A stretch of DNA of 64,000 nt from Barnesiella propionica (GCF_025567045.1 NZ_JAOQJK010000002.1:310001-374000), one strand, 5' to 3'; counted from the first letter of the stretch, positions 33,129-42,738 are shown. The notes: generated from the letters alone by a model not told the origin. Numbers and translations are program-made.

Positions 33129-33374
33129 TTATTTTTTAGGTTGTAGAAAAGATATTAACCACAATAGAACAATTGCGCCGACGACTGAAGTTACCAGACT
33201 TCCCCAGAAACCGATGGCTGCAAGTCCGAATAGTCCGAAAATCCATCCTCCCAACACTCCTCCTATTATACCTACGATTAGGTTTACAATAAGACCGAAT
33301 CCTCCGCCTTTCATTATTCTACCTGCCAGGTATCCCGCTAAAATACCGATAATGATGTACCAAATGAATCCCAT
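33129..33374 (-). CDS. GlsB/YeaQ/YmgE-type small membrane protein
   Basis: With the start at 33374 (MGFIWYIIIGILAGYLAG) the protein has 81 residues and three short membrane segments with many Gly. The family pattern GRIMKGGGFGLIVNLIVGIIGG and VLGGWIFGLFG is clear. These transglycosylase-associated proteins are often stress-induced; their biochemical role is unknown. Monocistronic. Confidence 0.85.
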   Translation of the reverse strand: MGFIWYIIIGILAGYLAGRIMKGGGFGLIVNLIVGIIGGVLGGWIFGLFGLAAIGFWGSLVTSVVGAIVLLWLISFLQPKK

Positions 33375-33586
33375 AATTTTATACAATTATAAATTAAATA
33401 CATTGTTTATATAACAGGATTGTCTGTTATTTTGTTCCCTGCTTTGCATGACTTGATAATAATTCGCCACTTATTATGGACTTTTGCCCCATATTTATAT
33501 TTTAGACCCATTATTAATGCATATATACCGTTCTTTTGGAAAACATTAAAATCGTGTGTTTGTTTGTATAAAAAAGGACGAAAATT

Positions 33587-34747
33587 ATGATTCTTGCAAA
33601 AAAACATGAGGAGTTAAAAACACTGTTTTCGCTTAATAAACCTACAGTGTTGAATGATGGTAAGACGGAGATTAATTTCTGCAGTTTCATCCAGAAAAAA
33701 GGTGAAGATGAAATGCTGGTTTTCCAAAGTCAGATGAAAGGAGCCGGTTTTTGTTCTGTAAGTGATGATGAAATACAGGAAAACAGAGAATTTGTATATC
33801 CTGTATTCCGTCCGGTAAGCAGGAGCAAGTCAAATAGTGCTATCCTTTTATTGCATGGGTTGAATGAACGAAGTTGGGAAAAGTATTTAACGTGGGCCGA
33901 TTATTTGTGCCGAAATACCGGACGTGCCGTTATTTTGTTTCCCATTGCTTTTCATATGAATAGGACTCCGGGGTACTGGACCAATCCTCGTTATATAATT
34001 CCCTGGGTAATGGCCAGAAGACAGCAAATAGCCGATCTCAGTAATTCTACGTTTGTTAATATGGCTTTGAGCAGTAGATTGTCCGAACATCCTGTGCGAT
34101 TATACATTTCGGGACGGGAGTCTGCATATAACATATGGCAACTTGTAGGGGATATTGTATCGGGTGGACACTTATTGTTTGAAAAGAATACGCAGATAAA
34201 TATCTTTGCCTATTCTATCGGAGCATTACTTTCACAAGTATTGTTGTTGGCAAATCCGGATAAGCTGTTTGACAGCACAAAATTATTTATGTTCTGTGGC
34301 GGATCTATATTTAAACGTATGAACGGAAATGCCCGCGATATTATGGATAAAGATGCATTTTCCCGTGTGCAGGACTATTTTATGCATACATTTACCGATA
34401 GAAAAAAGGAGCCTATGCTTTCTCGTTTTCTTAAAAACGATACATTAGAAAATGCTTTCAGAACGATGTTGAAAGCAGAGACATATAAAGAACTCAGGGA
34501 GTCTTTCTTTGAAAAAGCAAAATCAAGAATTCATATTTTGGCATTGCAAAAAGATATGGTAATGCCTACCAATGGTATACATGAAGCTGTCGGAGACAAT
34601 AATTATGATGATATGGTAGAGGAGCTGGACTTTCCATTCCAATATTCACATCAGAATCCTTTCCCTTTGAATAATAATAAAGATAGTTCTTTGATTGATC
34701 AGGCGTTTCAGATGGTTTTCGGCCGTGCTGCTTCATTTTTAGCATAA
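33587..34747 (+). CDS. Alpha/beta hydrolase-like protein (DUF6051-like)
   Basis: The 386-residue protein has no signal peptide. The block SAILLLHGLNERSWEKY with HG, followed by RAVILFPIAFHMNRTPGYW and INIFAYSIGALLSQVL, shows an alpha/beta hydrolase fold. The nucleophile elbow is AYSIG and not the usual GxSxG. I believe this is the Bacteroidetes family named DUF6051, though this is from memory. The catalytic Asp and His may lie in LALQKDMVMP and the region FQYSHQNPFPL. It is followed by the TetR-efflux operon, but 118 bases and a promoter separate them. Confidence 0.6.
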   Translation: MILAKKHEELKTLFSLNKPTVLNDGKTEINFCSFIQKKGEDEMLVFQSQMKGAGFCSVSDDEIQENREFVYPVFRPVSRSKSNSAILLLHGLNERSWEKYLTWADYLCRNTGRAVILFPIAFHMNRTPGYWTNPRYIIPWVMARRQQIADLSNSTFVNMALSSRLSEHPVRLYISGRESAYNIWQLVGDIVSGGHLLFEKNTQINIFAYSIGALLSQVLLLANPDKLFDSTKLFMFCGGSIFKRMNGNARDIMDKDAFSRVQDYFMHTFTDRKKEPMLSRFLKNDTLENAFRTMLKAETYKELRESFFEKAKSRIHILALQKDMVMPTNGIHEAVGDNNYDDMVEELDFPFQYSHQNPFPLNNNKDSSLIDQAFQMVFGRAASFLA

Positions 34748-34807
34748 GAATCATTTAAATCATATCTCTACTTTTATTATTGCTATATGTTAATAAATAA
34801 AAAAACA

Positions 34808-34838
34808 TTTGGTAATAATAAATTTATTATGACATTTG
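34808..34838 (+). promoter_or_regulatory. Promoter of the tetR-efflux operon
   Basis: TTTG (34808-34811), exactly 19 bases, and GACATTTG (34831-34838, one mismatch to TAnnTTTG). The tetR ATG is at 34866. Confidence 0.6.
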
Positions 34839-34843
34839 CATTA

Positions 34844-34859
34844 TTAACAAAACTGTTAA
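34844..34859. promoter_or_regulatory. Candidate TetR operator
   Basis: TTAACA-AAAC-TGTTAA is a perfect inverted repeat with 6-base arms and a 4-base centre. It sits at the expected transcription start, between the -7 box and the tetR ATG. This is the standard place for autorepression by a TetR protein. Confidence 0.55.
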
Positions 34860-34865
34860 ACATTT

Positions 34866-35492
34866 ATGATAACAAAAAAGGATAAAAAAAAGAACACGGA
34901 ACAGGATATACTCAAAGCTGCCGAAAACGAGTTTCTCGATAAAGGATTCGTAGGAGCGAAAACTACCGAAATAGCGAGATTGGCAGGCGTAAATCATGCC
35001 ATGTTGCACTATTATTTCAGGACAAAAGAAAATCTTTTCGATGAAATATTTAAACGTAAAGTAAAAATAATGACGAAATCGGTATATGAAGTTATGAATA
35101 CCGATTTGCCGTTTCTGGATAAATTGGAATATGGAATACGGAAACATTTCGAATTTGTTCTGAAAAATCCCAAGTTACCTTTTTTTCTTTTGAACGAAAT
35201 TCTTAGAAATGAAACTTTGTCTTACTGGCGCACTAATTATTTTATTCCTAATATCGCTGTATTATTGGATAAACTGGAAGTATTGATTCAAGAGGAAGTA
35301 GAAAAGGGAAATATTCGACATATACATGCAATCGATTTAATAACTGATATTATATCACTTAACGTCTTTGTTGTCTGTTTCCAACCTATTATAGATGGTT
35401 TAACGGAGAGGTGCGGGATCGGTTATGAAGAATATACCGCTCGCAGATGTGACGAGAATGTTATGCTTATTATAGGGAGATTGAAAAAATAA
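34866..35492 (+). CDS. TetR-family regulator of the efflux operon
   Basis: The 208-residue protein has an N-terminal TetR helix-turn-helix (residues 12-58; EQDILKAAENEFLDKGFVGA, TTEIARLAGVNHAMLHYYF). An all-helical ligand-binding domain of normal length follows. Ligand binding would release DNA and switch on the downstream TolC-HlyD-ABC genes, which begin 19 bases after its stop. A palindrome at the promoter fits autorepression. Confidence 0.92.
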   Translation: MITKKDKKKNTEQDILKAAENEFLDKGFVGAKTTEIARLAGVNHAMLHYYFRTKENLFDEIFKRKVKIMTKSVYEVMNTDLPFLDKLEYGIRKHFEFVLKNPKLPFFLLNEILRNETLSYWRTNYFIPNIAVLLDKLEVLIQEEVEKGNIRHIHAIDLITDIISLNVFVVCFQPIIDGLTERCGIGYEEYTARRCDENVMLIIGRLKK

Positions 35493-35511
35493 TTTATAAA
35501 GAACAAGATAT

Positions 35512-36759
35512 ATGAAACTTTTATTGCATAGTCTGGTATTTGGTATCAGTTTTTCATTTTCGGCATATGCTCAATATACCATTGATGAGTGTTGGAAAAA
35601 GGCTGAAGAAAATTATCCTATGATAGAACGCTACGGACTTATTGAGCAGAGCGAAAATTATACTTTGTCCAATGCTTCCAAAGGCTGGTTGCCTCAATTC
35701 ACGCTATCGGCGAAAGCGACATATCAGTCCGATGTCACAAAATTACCTATGAATATTTCAAATATGAACATAAAGACTCCTGATAAAGATCAATATCAGG
35801 TTGCGGCTGAGGTCTCTCAGGCTATATGGGATGGAGGGAATATCCGTTCACAAAGAAAGATTGCTCAGGCGTCTTCAGTAGTTGAAAAGAAGCAGCAGGA
35901 TGTTAATATGTACGCTTTACGTGAAAGAATAAACAATTTGTTTTTCGGTATTTTGTTACTGGACGAGCAATTAAAGCAAAACGCTATTTTACAACAGGAC
36001 CTGGAACGGCAATTCAATACTATAAGTTCCTATATAGAAAGCGGGATTGCCAATCAGGCTGATTTGGATGCAGTGAAAGTTACACAGTTAAATATTAAAC
36101 AGCAGAAGGCGGAACTGACTTCCTCCCGAAACGCATATTTACAAATGTTGTCTTCTATGACGGATACCGACATGTCTGCCGGGCTTGTACGTCCTGATGA
36201 ATTACCTGTATCGACTGAAATCAATCGGCCGGAACTATTTTTGTTTAATGCGCAGCAGTCTTTATACGAACAGAAAAAAAATGCGATCTCTGCGCGTAAT
36301 ATGCCTAAATTCAGTGCTTTTTTTCAAGGCTTATATGGAAATCCGGGTTTGAACATGTTAAAGAATGATTTTGCATTTAATTATGTAGCCGGAATACGTA
36401 TGTCTTGGAACTTCGGTTCTTTCTATACAAAGAAAAATGATATCCGCCTTATTGAAACTGATAAGCAAAATATAAGTATCCAGAAAGAGACTTTCTTATA
36501 CAATACTAAGTTGCAAATATTACAGGAAACCAATGAAATAAAAAAATTGAGAATCTTGATGACAGACGATAGTGAAATTATTTTGTTAAGAAAAAATATT
36601 GTCAAAGCGTCCGAAGCCAAAGTAGAAAACGGAACATTAAGTGTCAGTGAGTTGCTTCGTGATATTAATTCGGAAAGTCAGGCTGTACAAAATAAGATAC
36701 TGCATGAAATTCAGTTGCTCAAGGCTATTTACCAGTTAAAAAATACGACAAACAATTAA
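35512..36759 (+). CDS. TolC-family outer membrane efflux protein
   Basis: The 415-residue protein has a signal peptide (cleaved after AYAQ) and the two-fold repeated helical pattern of TolC proteins, with conserved stretches such as YTLSNASKGWLPQFTLSA and QQSLYEQKKNAISARNMPKFSAFFQG. It would form the outer-membrane channel for the exporter encoded by the next genes. The length is slightly below that of E. coli TolC, as is common in Bacteroidetes. Confidence 0.9.
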   Translation: MKLLLHSLVFGISFSFSAYAQYTIDECWKKAEENYPMIERYGLIEQSENYTLSNASKGWLPQFTLSAKATYQSDVTKLPMNISNMNIKTPDKDQYQVAAEVSQAIWDGGNIRSQRKIAQASSVVEKKQQDVNMYALRERINNLFFGILLLDEQLKQNAILQQDLERQFNTISSYIESGIANQADLDAVKVTQLNIKQQKAELTSSRNAYLQMLSSMTDTDMSAGLVRPDELPVSTEINRPELFLFNAQQSLYEQKKNAISARNMPKFSAFFQGLYGNPGLNMLKNDFAFNYVAGIRMSWNFGSFYTKKNDIRLIETDKQNISIQKETFLYNTKLQILQETNEIKKLRILMTDDSEIILLRKNIVKASEAKVENGTLSVSELLRDINSESQAVQNKILHEIQLLKAIYQLKNTTNN

Positions 36760-36773
36760 TTACCTTTAGATAT

Positions 36774-37670
36774 ATGAATACTCGCAATTTATTAATAGGT
36801 TTTGCAGCGATGTCTTTATTCGTCGCTTGTAAGGGGAACGATAACCAATTCGATGCCACCGGAACTTTTGAAGCTACAGAAGTTATCGTTTCGTCCGAAG
36901 CTACCGGACGTATTTTAAGATTGGATATAACCGAAGGAGATATTTTGAAAGCCGGAGTCCCTGTGGGAAATATAGATTCGATGCAGCTCTATTTGAAAAA
37001 ACTGCAATTACAGACAAACAGTAAGGCCGTAGAAAGCAGAAAGCAAAATATAGCTAAACAGATAGCGGCAACTAAAGAACAGATAGCAGTACAAAAAAGA
37101 GAACAAAAACGTTTTGAAAAATTATTGTCCAGCAATGCTGCTAATCGGAAACAACTGGACGATATAGAATCACAAATAGCAATATTGGAAAAACAGCTTG
37201 CTGCCCAGATATCCAGCCTTGAAAGTAACAATGCCAGTGTCAGCGGTGAAAGTTCGGCTTTGGATATACAGGTAGCACAAATCGAAGATAATCTGACCAA
37301 ATGCTATATAAACAGTCCCATTTCGGGAACCGTGTTGACTAAATATGCTGAAGCCGGAGAATTTACCACCAATGGTAAACCATTGTTCAAAGTTGCTGAT
37401 ATGGAGAATATGATTTTACGTGCCTATATTACTGCCGACCAGTTAACCAAATTAAAGCAAGGACAGCAAGTTGCTGTTTTTTCCGATTTCGGAGATAAAG
37501 CCAAGAGAGAATATAAAGGATATGTCAATTGGATATCCGATAAAGCGGAATTTACTCCAAAAACCATTCAAACCAGAAATGAGCGTGCCAATCAGGTATA
37601 TGCTGTTAAAATATTTGTAAAAAATGACGGTTATCTCAAAATCGGCATGTATGGAGAATTGAAATTTTAA
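36774..37670 (+). CDS. HlyD-family periplasmic adaptor lipoprotein
   Basis: This 298-residue adaptor has a lipoprotein signal ending in FVAC (Cys near residue 19), a split biotinyl-lipoyl domain (SSEATGRILRLDITEGD and INSPISGTVLTKYAEAGE) around a coiled-coil hairpin (residues 70-170), and a beta-barrel domain (LRAYITADQLTKLKQGQ). It links the inner-membrane ABC exporter to TolC. It resembles E. coli YbhG/YhiI, which pair with the same kind of ABC proteins. Confidence 0.92.
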   Translation: MNTRNLLIGFAAMSLFVACKGNDNQFDATGTFEATEVIVSSEATGRILRLDITEGDILKAGVPVGNIDSMQLYLKKLQLQTNSKAVESRKQNIAKQIAATKEQIAVQKREQKRFEKLLSSNAANRKQLDDIESQIAILEKQLAAQISSLESNNASVSGESSALDIQVAQIEDNLTKCYINSPISGTVLTKYAEAGEFTTNGKPLFKVADMENMILRAYITADQLTKLKQGQQVAVFSDFGDKAKREYKGYVNWISDKAEFTPKTIQTRNERANQVYAVKIFVKNDGYLKIGMYGELKF

Positions 37671-37674
37671 TTAT

Positions 37675-38583
37675 ATGGCTGTTGTTCAGGTAAATCATAT
37701 TACAAAAAGTTATGGCTCTCAGCGAGCTCTTAGTGATATTTCCTTTGACGTTGGAAAAGGGGAATTGTTCGGTATAATTGGTCCGGATGGAGCTGGAAAA
37801 ACTACGTTATTCCGAATACTTGCTACTTTGTTGATTGCTGATGAGGGAACGGCCAGTATAGGAGGTTTAGACATTTTGAAAGATTATAAAGAGATACGGA
37901 GACGAATAGGATATATGCCGGGACGTTTTTCTTTATATCAGGACATGACCGTAGAAGAAAATCTTAATTTTTTTGCTACGGTTTTCGGGACGACAATACG
38001 GGAAAACTATTATCTTATAGAAGATATATATAAGCAAATTGAACCTTTTAAGAATCGTATGGCCGGAAAATTATCGGGGGGTATGAAACAGAAACTGGCA
38101 CTCAGTTGCGCACTAATACATAAGCCGGAGGTATTGTTTCTGGATGAACCGACAACAGGGGTGGATCCTGTATCCAGAAAAGAATTTTGGGAGATGCTCC
38201 GGCGTCTGAAAAAACAAGGTATTTCTATTGTAGTTTCTACTCCGTATATGGATGAAGCTTCGTTGTGTGACCGTATAGCTCTGATACAGGATGGAAAATT
38301 TATGGGTATCGACACTCCATCCGGTATGATAGAATCTTATACCGAGTCGTTATGGGCTGTGAGTGCAGACCGTATGTCTTCATTGCTTCATGATTTGAGA
38401 AAGGAGGCAAATATAAAAAGTTGTTTTGCTTTCGGACAAGTCCATCATATAACCGTAACGTCCGGTTTTTCACCGGATACATTGGAAGATATTTTAAAAA
38501 AAGAAGGATATAGATCCGTTAAAATATCACCCATAAAAGCTACGGTTGAGGATTGTTATATGCAACTCGCCAAAAAAGAATGA
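37675..38583 (+). CDS. ABC exporter ATPase, first of two, with degenerate switch loops
   Basis: The 302-residue ATPase has Walker A GPDGAGKTTLF, an intact signature LSGGMKQKL and Walker B VLFLDEPTTGVDP. The Q-loop Gln is missing (YMPGRFSLYQ), and the switch His is Pro (VVSTPYMDEAS). A C-terminal extension of about 70 residues follows. With the second ATPase it matches the two halves of E. coli YbhF/YhiH. It powers export by the two permeases downstream. The gene begins 4 bases after the adaptor. Confidence 0.92.
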   Translation: MAVVQVNHITKSYGSQRALSDISFDVGKGELFGIIGPDGAGKTTLFRILATLLIADEGTASIGGLDILKDYKEIRRRIGYMPGRFSLYQDMTVEENLNFFATVFGTTIRENYYLIEDIYKQIEPFKNRMAGKLSGGMKQKLALSCALIHKPEVLFLDEPTTGVDPVSRKEFWEMLRRLKKQGISIVVSTPYMDEASLCDRIALIQDGKFMGIDTPSGMIESYTESLWAVSADRMSSLLHDLRKEANIKSCFAFGQVHHITVTSGFSPDTLEDILKKEGYRSVKISPIKATVEDCYMQLAKKE

Positions 38584-38584
38584 T

Positions 38585-39328
38585 ATGAAAGAACAAATAG
38601 TAATACATGCTGATAAACTCACAAAACGATTCGGAGATTTTATAGCCGTGAATGAAATAAGTTTTGAAGTGCACAAGGGCGAAATATTCGGTTTTCTGGG
38701 AGCAAATGGTGCGGGAAAAACTACGGCTATGAGAATGCTTTGCGGGCTGTCCCGGCCTACATCAGGAATCGGATTTGTAGCTGGATATGATATCGGTAAA
38801 GAACAGGAATGCGTAAAAAAGAATATCGGGTACATGAGCCAGAAATTTTCATTGTATGAAGATTTGAAAGTATGGGAGAATATCCGGCTTTTTGGGGGGA
38901 TATATGGAATACCGGAAAAAGAAATTTCTATTAAGACACACGAGTTATTGCATCACTTGGGAATGGAAAATGAACGTAATAATCTGGTGCGCAGTCTGCC
39001 TTTAGGATGGAAACAAAAACTGGCTTTTTCCGTAGCTATTCTGCATGAACCCAAAATCGTTTTTTTAGATGAACCTACAGGCGGGGTAGATCCAGCCACC
39101 CGCCGCCAGTTCTGGGAAATGTTATATGATGCGACCGATCGGGGAATTACAGTATTTGTGACGACTCATTATATGGACGAAGCTGAATATTGTAACCGGG
39201 TATCCATCATGGTAGACGGAAGAATAGAGGCACTGGCGAGTCCGGAAGAACTCAAGAGACAATTCGGAACTGATACGATGGAGGACGTTTTCCATCAGTT
39301 AGCCCGTAAAGCAACAAGAGGAGAATAA
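38585..39328 (+). CDS. ABC exporter ATPase, second of two, with degenerate signature
   Basis: I choose the ATG at 38585 (247 residues), 1 base after the previous stop; an earlier in-frame start would overlap that gene by 38 bases. Walker A is GANGAGKTTAM, the Q-loop MSQKFSLYED is intact, Walker B is IVFLDEPTGGVDP and the switch His is present (VTTHYMDEAE). The signature is degenerate (SLPLGWKQKL in place of LSGGQ). This complements the first ATPase, so a heterodimer with one full and one crippled ATP site is expected. Confidence 0.92.
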   Translation: MKEQIVIHADKLTKRFGDFIAVNEISFEVHKGEIFGFLGANGAGKTTAMRMLCGLSRPTSGIGFVAGYDIGKEQECVKKNIGYMSQKFSLYEDLKVWENIRLFGGIYGIPEKEISIKTHELLHHLGMENERNNLVRSLPLGWKQKLAFSVAILHEPKIVFLDEPTGGVDPATRRQFWEMLYDATDRGITVFVTTHYMDEAEYCNRVSIMVDGRIEALASPEELKRQFGTDTMEDVFHQLARKATRGE

Positions 39329-39331
39329 ATC

Positions 39332-40438
39332 ATGAAACAATTTTTATCTTTCGTCCGTAAGGAGTTCTATCATATACTTCGTGATAAACGTACCGTGCTT
39401 ATATTGTTAGGTATGCCGATTGTTCAGATAATTTTATTCGGATTTGCCATAAGTACCGAAGTAAAAAATGCTAGGATAGCCGTATTGGATTCGTCCAAAG
39501 ACCTGATGACTTCGCAAATAGTTCAAAAGCTTGGTGCAAGTGAGTACTTTACGATTGTGGATGATTTTCACAGCCCGGAGCAGATAGAACCTGCTTTTCA
39601 AAAAGGTGAGATAGATATGGTGGTCGTATTTGAAGATCATTTTATCAAAAATCTGCAACGGACAGGGAGAGCCGATATACAATTGATTACTGATGCATCC
39701 GATCCTAATACGGCTACAATGGTGGCTAACTATGCAACGAATATTATCGCTATGTACCAACAGGAGCAGATGATGTTTTCAGGTTCCTCCATACAGATTG
39801 TACCACAGTTGAAATTACTATATAACCCAGGCATGAAAGGTGCGTATAATTTTGTCCCTGGTGTTATGGGGCTTATACTAATGCTCATATGTGCCATGAT
39901 GACATCCATTGCCATCGTACGTGAAAAAGAACGGGGTACTATGGAAATACTATTAGTTTCTCCTTTAAAGCCTATATTTATTATATTGGCTAAGGCTGTT
40001 CCTTATTTTACATTGTCTTGTGTGAACTTGTGTACGATACTTCTACTTTCGGTATATGTTTTGGGGGTTCCGGTTGCCGGAAGTATTTTCTGGCTTGCTG
40101 TATTATCGCTTATTTTTATTTTAGTATCTCTTTCTTTAGGGTTGCTTATATCGACAATAGTAAAAACACAGGTAGCAGCAATGCTGGCCTCCGGTATGGT
40201 TTTGATGATGCCGGTTATGCTGCTGTCGGGTATGATGTTTCCTATAGAGAGTATGCCCTGGCCGCTACAATGGCTGTCCAATATTATTCCTGCCCGTTGG
40301 TATATAGTATCGGTAAAGAAAATTATGATAGAAGGATTGGATATCTCATTCGCATACAATGAATTGTTTATATTAAGCGCAATGGCGGTATTATTAATGG
40401 CGGTAAGTCTCAGGAAATTTAAAAATAGATTGGAATAA
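39332..40438 (+). CDS. ABC-2 type exporter permease, first of two
   Basis: The 368-residue protein has the ABC-2 (YhhJ/YbhR-like) layout: one N-terminal membrane segment, a periplasmic domain of about 140 residues, and five C-terminal segments. Motifs include the start FVRKEFYHILRDKRTVLIL, the amphipathic stretch IVREKERGTMEILLVSPL, and MLLSGMMFPIESMPWPLQWL. With its partner it forms the inner-membrane channel. The substrate is unknown; hydrophobic drugs, bile salts or lipids are typical. Confidence 0.92.
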   Translation: MKQFLSFVRKEFYHILRDKRTVLILLGMPIVQIILFGFAISTEVKNARIAVLDSSKDLMTSQIVQKLGASEYFTIVDDFHSPEQIEPAFQKGEIDMVVVFEDHFIKNLQRTGRADIQLITDASDPNTATMVANYATNIIAMYQQEQMMFSGSSIQIVPQLKLLYNPGMKGAYNFVPGVMGLILMLICAMMTSIAIVREKERGTMEILLVSPLKPIFIILAKAVPYFTLSCVNLCTILLLSVYVLGVPVAGSIFWLAVLSLIFILVSLSLGLLISTIVKTQVAAMLASGMVLMMPVMLLSGMMFPIESMPWPLQWLSNIIPARWYIVSVKKIMIEGLDISFAYNELFILSAMAVLLMAVSLRKFKNRLE

Positions 40439-40439
40439 T

Positions 40440-41546
40440 ATGATAATCAAATATTTGATAGAAAAAGAATTCAAACAATTTACGAGAAATGTATTTCTTC
40501 CTAAATTGGTATTCATCATGCCTTGTGTTATGCTCTTGATCCTTCCTTGGGCTGTAAGTATGGAAGTAAAAAATATCAATCTTGCAATAGTCGATAAGAG
40601 CAATAACCAATGGTCTCATCGGTTGGCGGAAAAAATTTCAGCGTCAGAATATTTTATATTAAAATCGGTAAATGATTCTTATGACAATGCATTAAATCAA
40701 ATCGAAGAAGGAACGGTGGATGTCATACTTGAAATATTACCCGATTTCGAACCTGTTCTGATTAAAGAAGGAGCAGTCCCCATGCAGATATCGGTAAATG
40801 CGGTGAATGGAACAAAAGGTTCTTTGGGCGGTTCTTATCTTGTCAACATCATAACGGATTTTGGCAATGAGATTAAGAATGAAATAAAGGCCGACGTATC
40901 CAATCCTCTTATCCATGTAATTACACAAAATAAGTTTAATGCGGAATTGAATTATAAGGATTATATGGTTCCGGCCTTAATGGTTATGTTGTTGACTATG
41001 CTTTGTGGCTTCTTGCCGGCTCTTAATATTGTGAGTGAGAAAGAAATAGGAACTATAGAGCAGATCAATGTTACACCTGTTACCAAAGCCGTTTTTATTT
41101 TGTCAAAACTCATTCCATACTGGATCATCGGTTTTATTGTTCTTACCATAGGAATGATTATTGCCTGGCTTATCTACGGTCTTATACCATTAGGAAATCT
41201 GCTGACTATATATGCCGGAGCAATCGTATATGTATTGGTCGTTTCCGGTTTTGGTTTGGTAATATCCAATTATTCCGGAACCATGCAACAAGCTATGTTT
41301 GTCATGTTCTTTTTTGTTATGATTCTTTTACTTATGAGCGGTCTTTTTACACCTATAACCAGTATGCCTCACTGGGCGCAGGTGATTACAATATTTAATC
41401 CTTTGAAATATTTTATTCAAATTATGCGTTGGGTGTATTTGAAGGGAAGCGGCTTTACCGATCTCATTACACAATTCGGTGCATTATTTTCATTTGCTTT
41501 ATTTTTTAACGGATGGGCTGTTCTTAGTTATAAGAAAAGTGCCTGA
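40440..41546 (+). CDS. ABC-2 type exporter permease, second of two
   Basis: A paralogue of the previous gene with exactly the same length of 368 residues. The same landmarks are seen: EKEFKQFTRNVFLPKLV at the start, VSEKEIGTIEQINVTPV in the middle and LLMSGLFTPITSMPHWAQ near the end. The two therefore form a heterodimer, as YbhS and YbhR do. It starts 1 base after the first permease stop and ends the operon before a strong terminator. Confidence 0.92.
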   Translation: MIIKYLIEKEFKQFTRNVFLPKLVFIMPCVMLLILPWAVSMEVKNINLAIVDKSNNQWSHRLAEKISASEYFILKSVNDSYDNALNQIEEGTVDVILEILPDFEPVLIKEGAVPMQISVNAVNGTKGSLGGSYLVNIITDFGNEIKNEIKADVSNPLIHVITQNKFNAELNYKDYMVPALMVMLLTMLCGFLPALNIVSEKEIGTIEQINVTPVTKAVFILSKLIPYWIIGFIVLTIGMIIAWLIYGLIPLGNLLTIYAGAIVYVLVVSGFGLVISNYSGTMQQAMFVMFFFVMILLLMSGLFTPITSMPHWAQVITIFNPLKYFIQIMRWVYLKGSGFTDLITQFGALFSFALFFNGWAVLSYKKSA

Positions 41547-41552
41547 TATAAT

Positions 41553-41599
41553 AAAAAGAGACAAAGGTGTGAATATTACACATACCTTTGTCTCTTTTT
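41553..41599. terminator. Bidirectional terminator between the efflux and muropeptide operons
   Basis: 41553-41568 and 41584-41599 pair perfectly over 16 bases with A and T tails. It lies between convergent operons. Confidence 0.92.
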
Positions 41600-41610
41600 A
41601 TATGTAAATA

Positions 41611-42738
41611 TCATACGGGGATAACTCCGATACCGGGTCTGTCGGGTATTTTTACTTGCCCATTTACAATCTTTATACCGTCAAACCGGTCGTTAGAAAT
41701 AAGCAGGTTTCCGTCCAGATCGGCCCAATCCATTAATGGCGATAATTGTGCGGCGGCTGTAACGGCACATGAAGTTTCGGTCATACAACCTACCATCAAC
41801 TTCATGTTCAATGCACGTGCCAGAGTTACCATTTTATAAGCTTCATGCATTCCGGTACTTTTCATTAATTTTATATTTATGCCGTCATATACACCGTAAG
41901 CTCTTTGTACGTCGGGCAGACGTTGTAAAAATTCATCAGCGATAATAGGCAAAGGGCTACGTTCTTTTATCCAGGCCGTTTCGTCTATTTTTTCTTTTGG
42001 CATAGGCTGTTCTACAAACAGACAATTCCGTTCACTCAACCACTGGATCATCTCCAACGCTTTTTCTTTATTATCCCAGCCCTGATTCGCATCCACGCAT
42101 ATGGGGCGATCGGTGACAGAGCGGATTATGTTGACCAGTTCTTTATCATTGTCCAATCCCATCTTTATTTTTATAACATTATAAGGAGAGGCTTCTTCTA
42201 TTTTCTGCCGTACGATTTCTGCTGTATCTATCCCTATAGTAAATGATGTATCCGGTGCTTTTTCAGGAGTGAGACCCCAAATCTTATACCATGGTTGTTG
42301 CATGATTTTGCCCAAGAGGTCATGCAGGGCTATATCTATAGAGGCCTTTGCCGCCCTGTTGTCCGGTGCTGCCGAATCTACATAATCCAGTATTTCTTCC
42401 AACCTGAAAGGGTCGGTAAATTGGCTTAAATCCAGGCTACTAAGGAATTTACAGACAGACACTTGTGTTTCGCCCAGATAGGGAGGCATGGACGATTCTC
42501 CATAGCCTATAATTCCGTCATATTCGAGTTGAACCAATACATCGGGGGTATGTGTCCGGGAATTCTTTGCCAGATTGAAAGCATGACGTAATTTAAGATC
42601 GTAAGGTTCAAAGCTTAGATTCAATTTTCCTGATGATCTTTTTTTCTTTTCCGTACTACAGGCTGTCAGTAGTGTTCCTGATGTTCCGGCTGCTAATATC
42701 CCTATACCTGTTGCTTTTAAAAAATTTCTCCGATCCAT
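41611..42738 (-). CDS. Dipeptide (L-Ala-D/L-Glu) epimerase with a Tat lipoprotein signal
   Basis: From the start at 42738 the protein has 375 residues. The N terminus is a Tat signal (DRRNFLKATG) that ends in a lipobox (LLTAC). The rest is an enolase-superfamily enzyme of the muconate-lactonizing group with all catalytic residues: KIKMGLDNDKE (KxK), CVDANQGW (Asp), FVEQPMPKEK (Glu), IIADEF (Asp) and INIKLMKSTG (Lys). The epimerase call rests on the neighbouring NlpC/P60 endopeptidase, as in the B. subtilis ykf operon, where YkfB converts L-Ala-D-Glu from peptidoglycan. Export of such an enzyme is unusual. It is the last gene of the operon. Confidence 0.88.
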   Translation of the reverse strand: MDRRNFLKATGIGILAAGTSGTLLTACSTEKKKRSSGKLNLSFEPYDLKLRHAFNLAKNSRTHTPDVLVQLEYDGIIGYGESSMPPYLGETQVSVCKFLSSLDLSQFTDPFRLEEILDYVDSAAPDNRAAKASIDIALHDLLGKIMQQPWYKIWGLTPEKAPDTSFTIGIDTAEIVRQKIEEASPYNVIKIKMGLDNDKELVNIIRSVTDRPICVDANQGWDNKEKALEMIQWLSERNCLFVEQPMPKEKIDETAWIKERSPLPIIADEFLQRLPDVQRAYGVYDGINIKLMKSTGMHEAYKMVTLARALNMKLMVGCMTETSCAVTAAAQLSPLMDWADLDGNLLISNDRFDGIKIVNGQVKIPDRPGIGVIPV

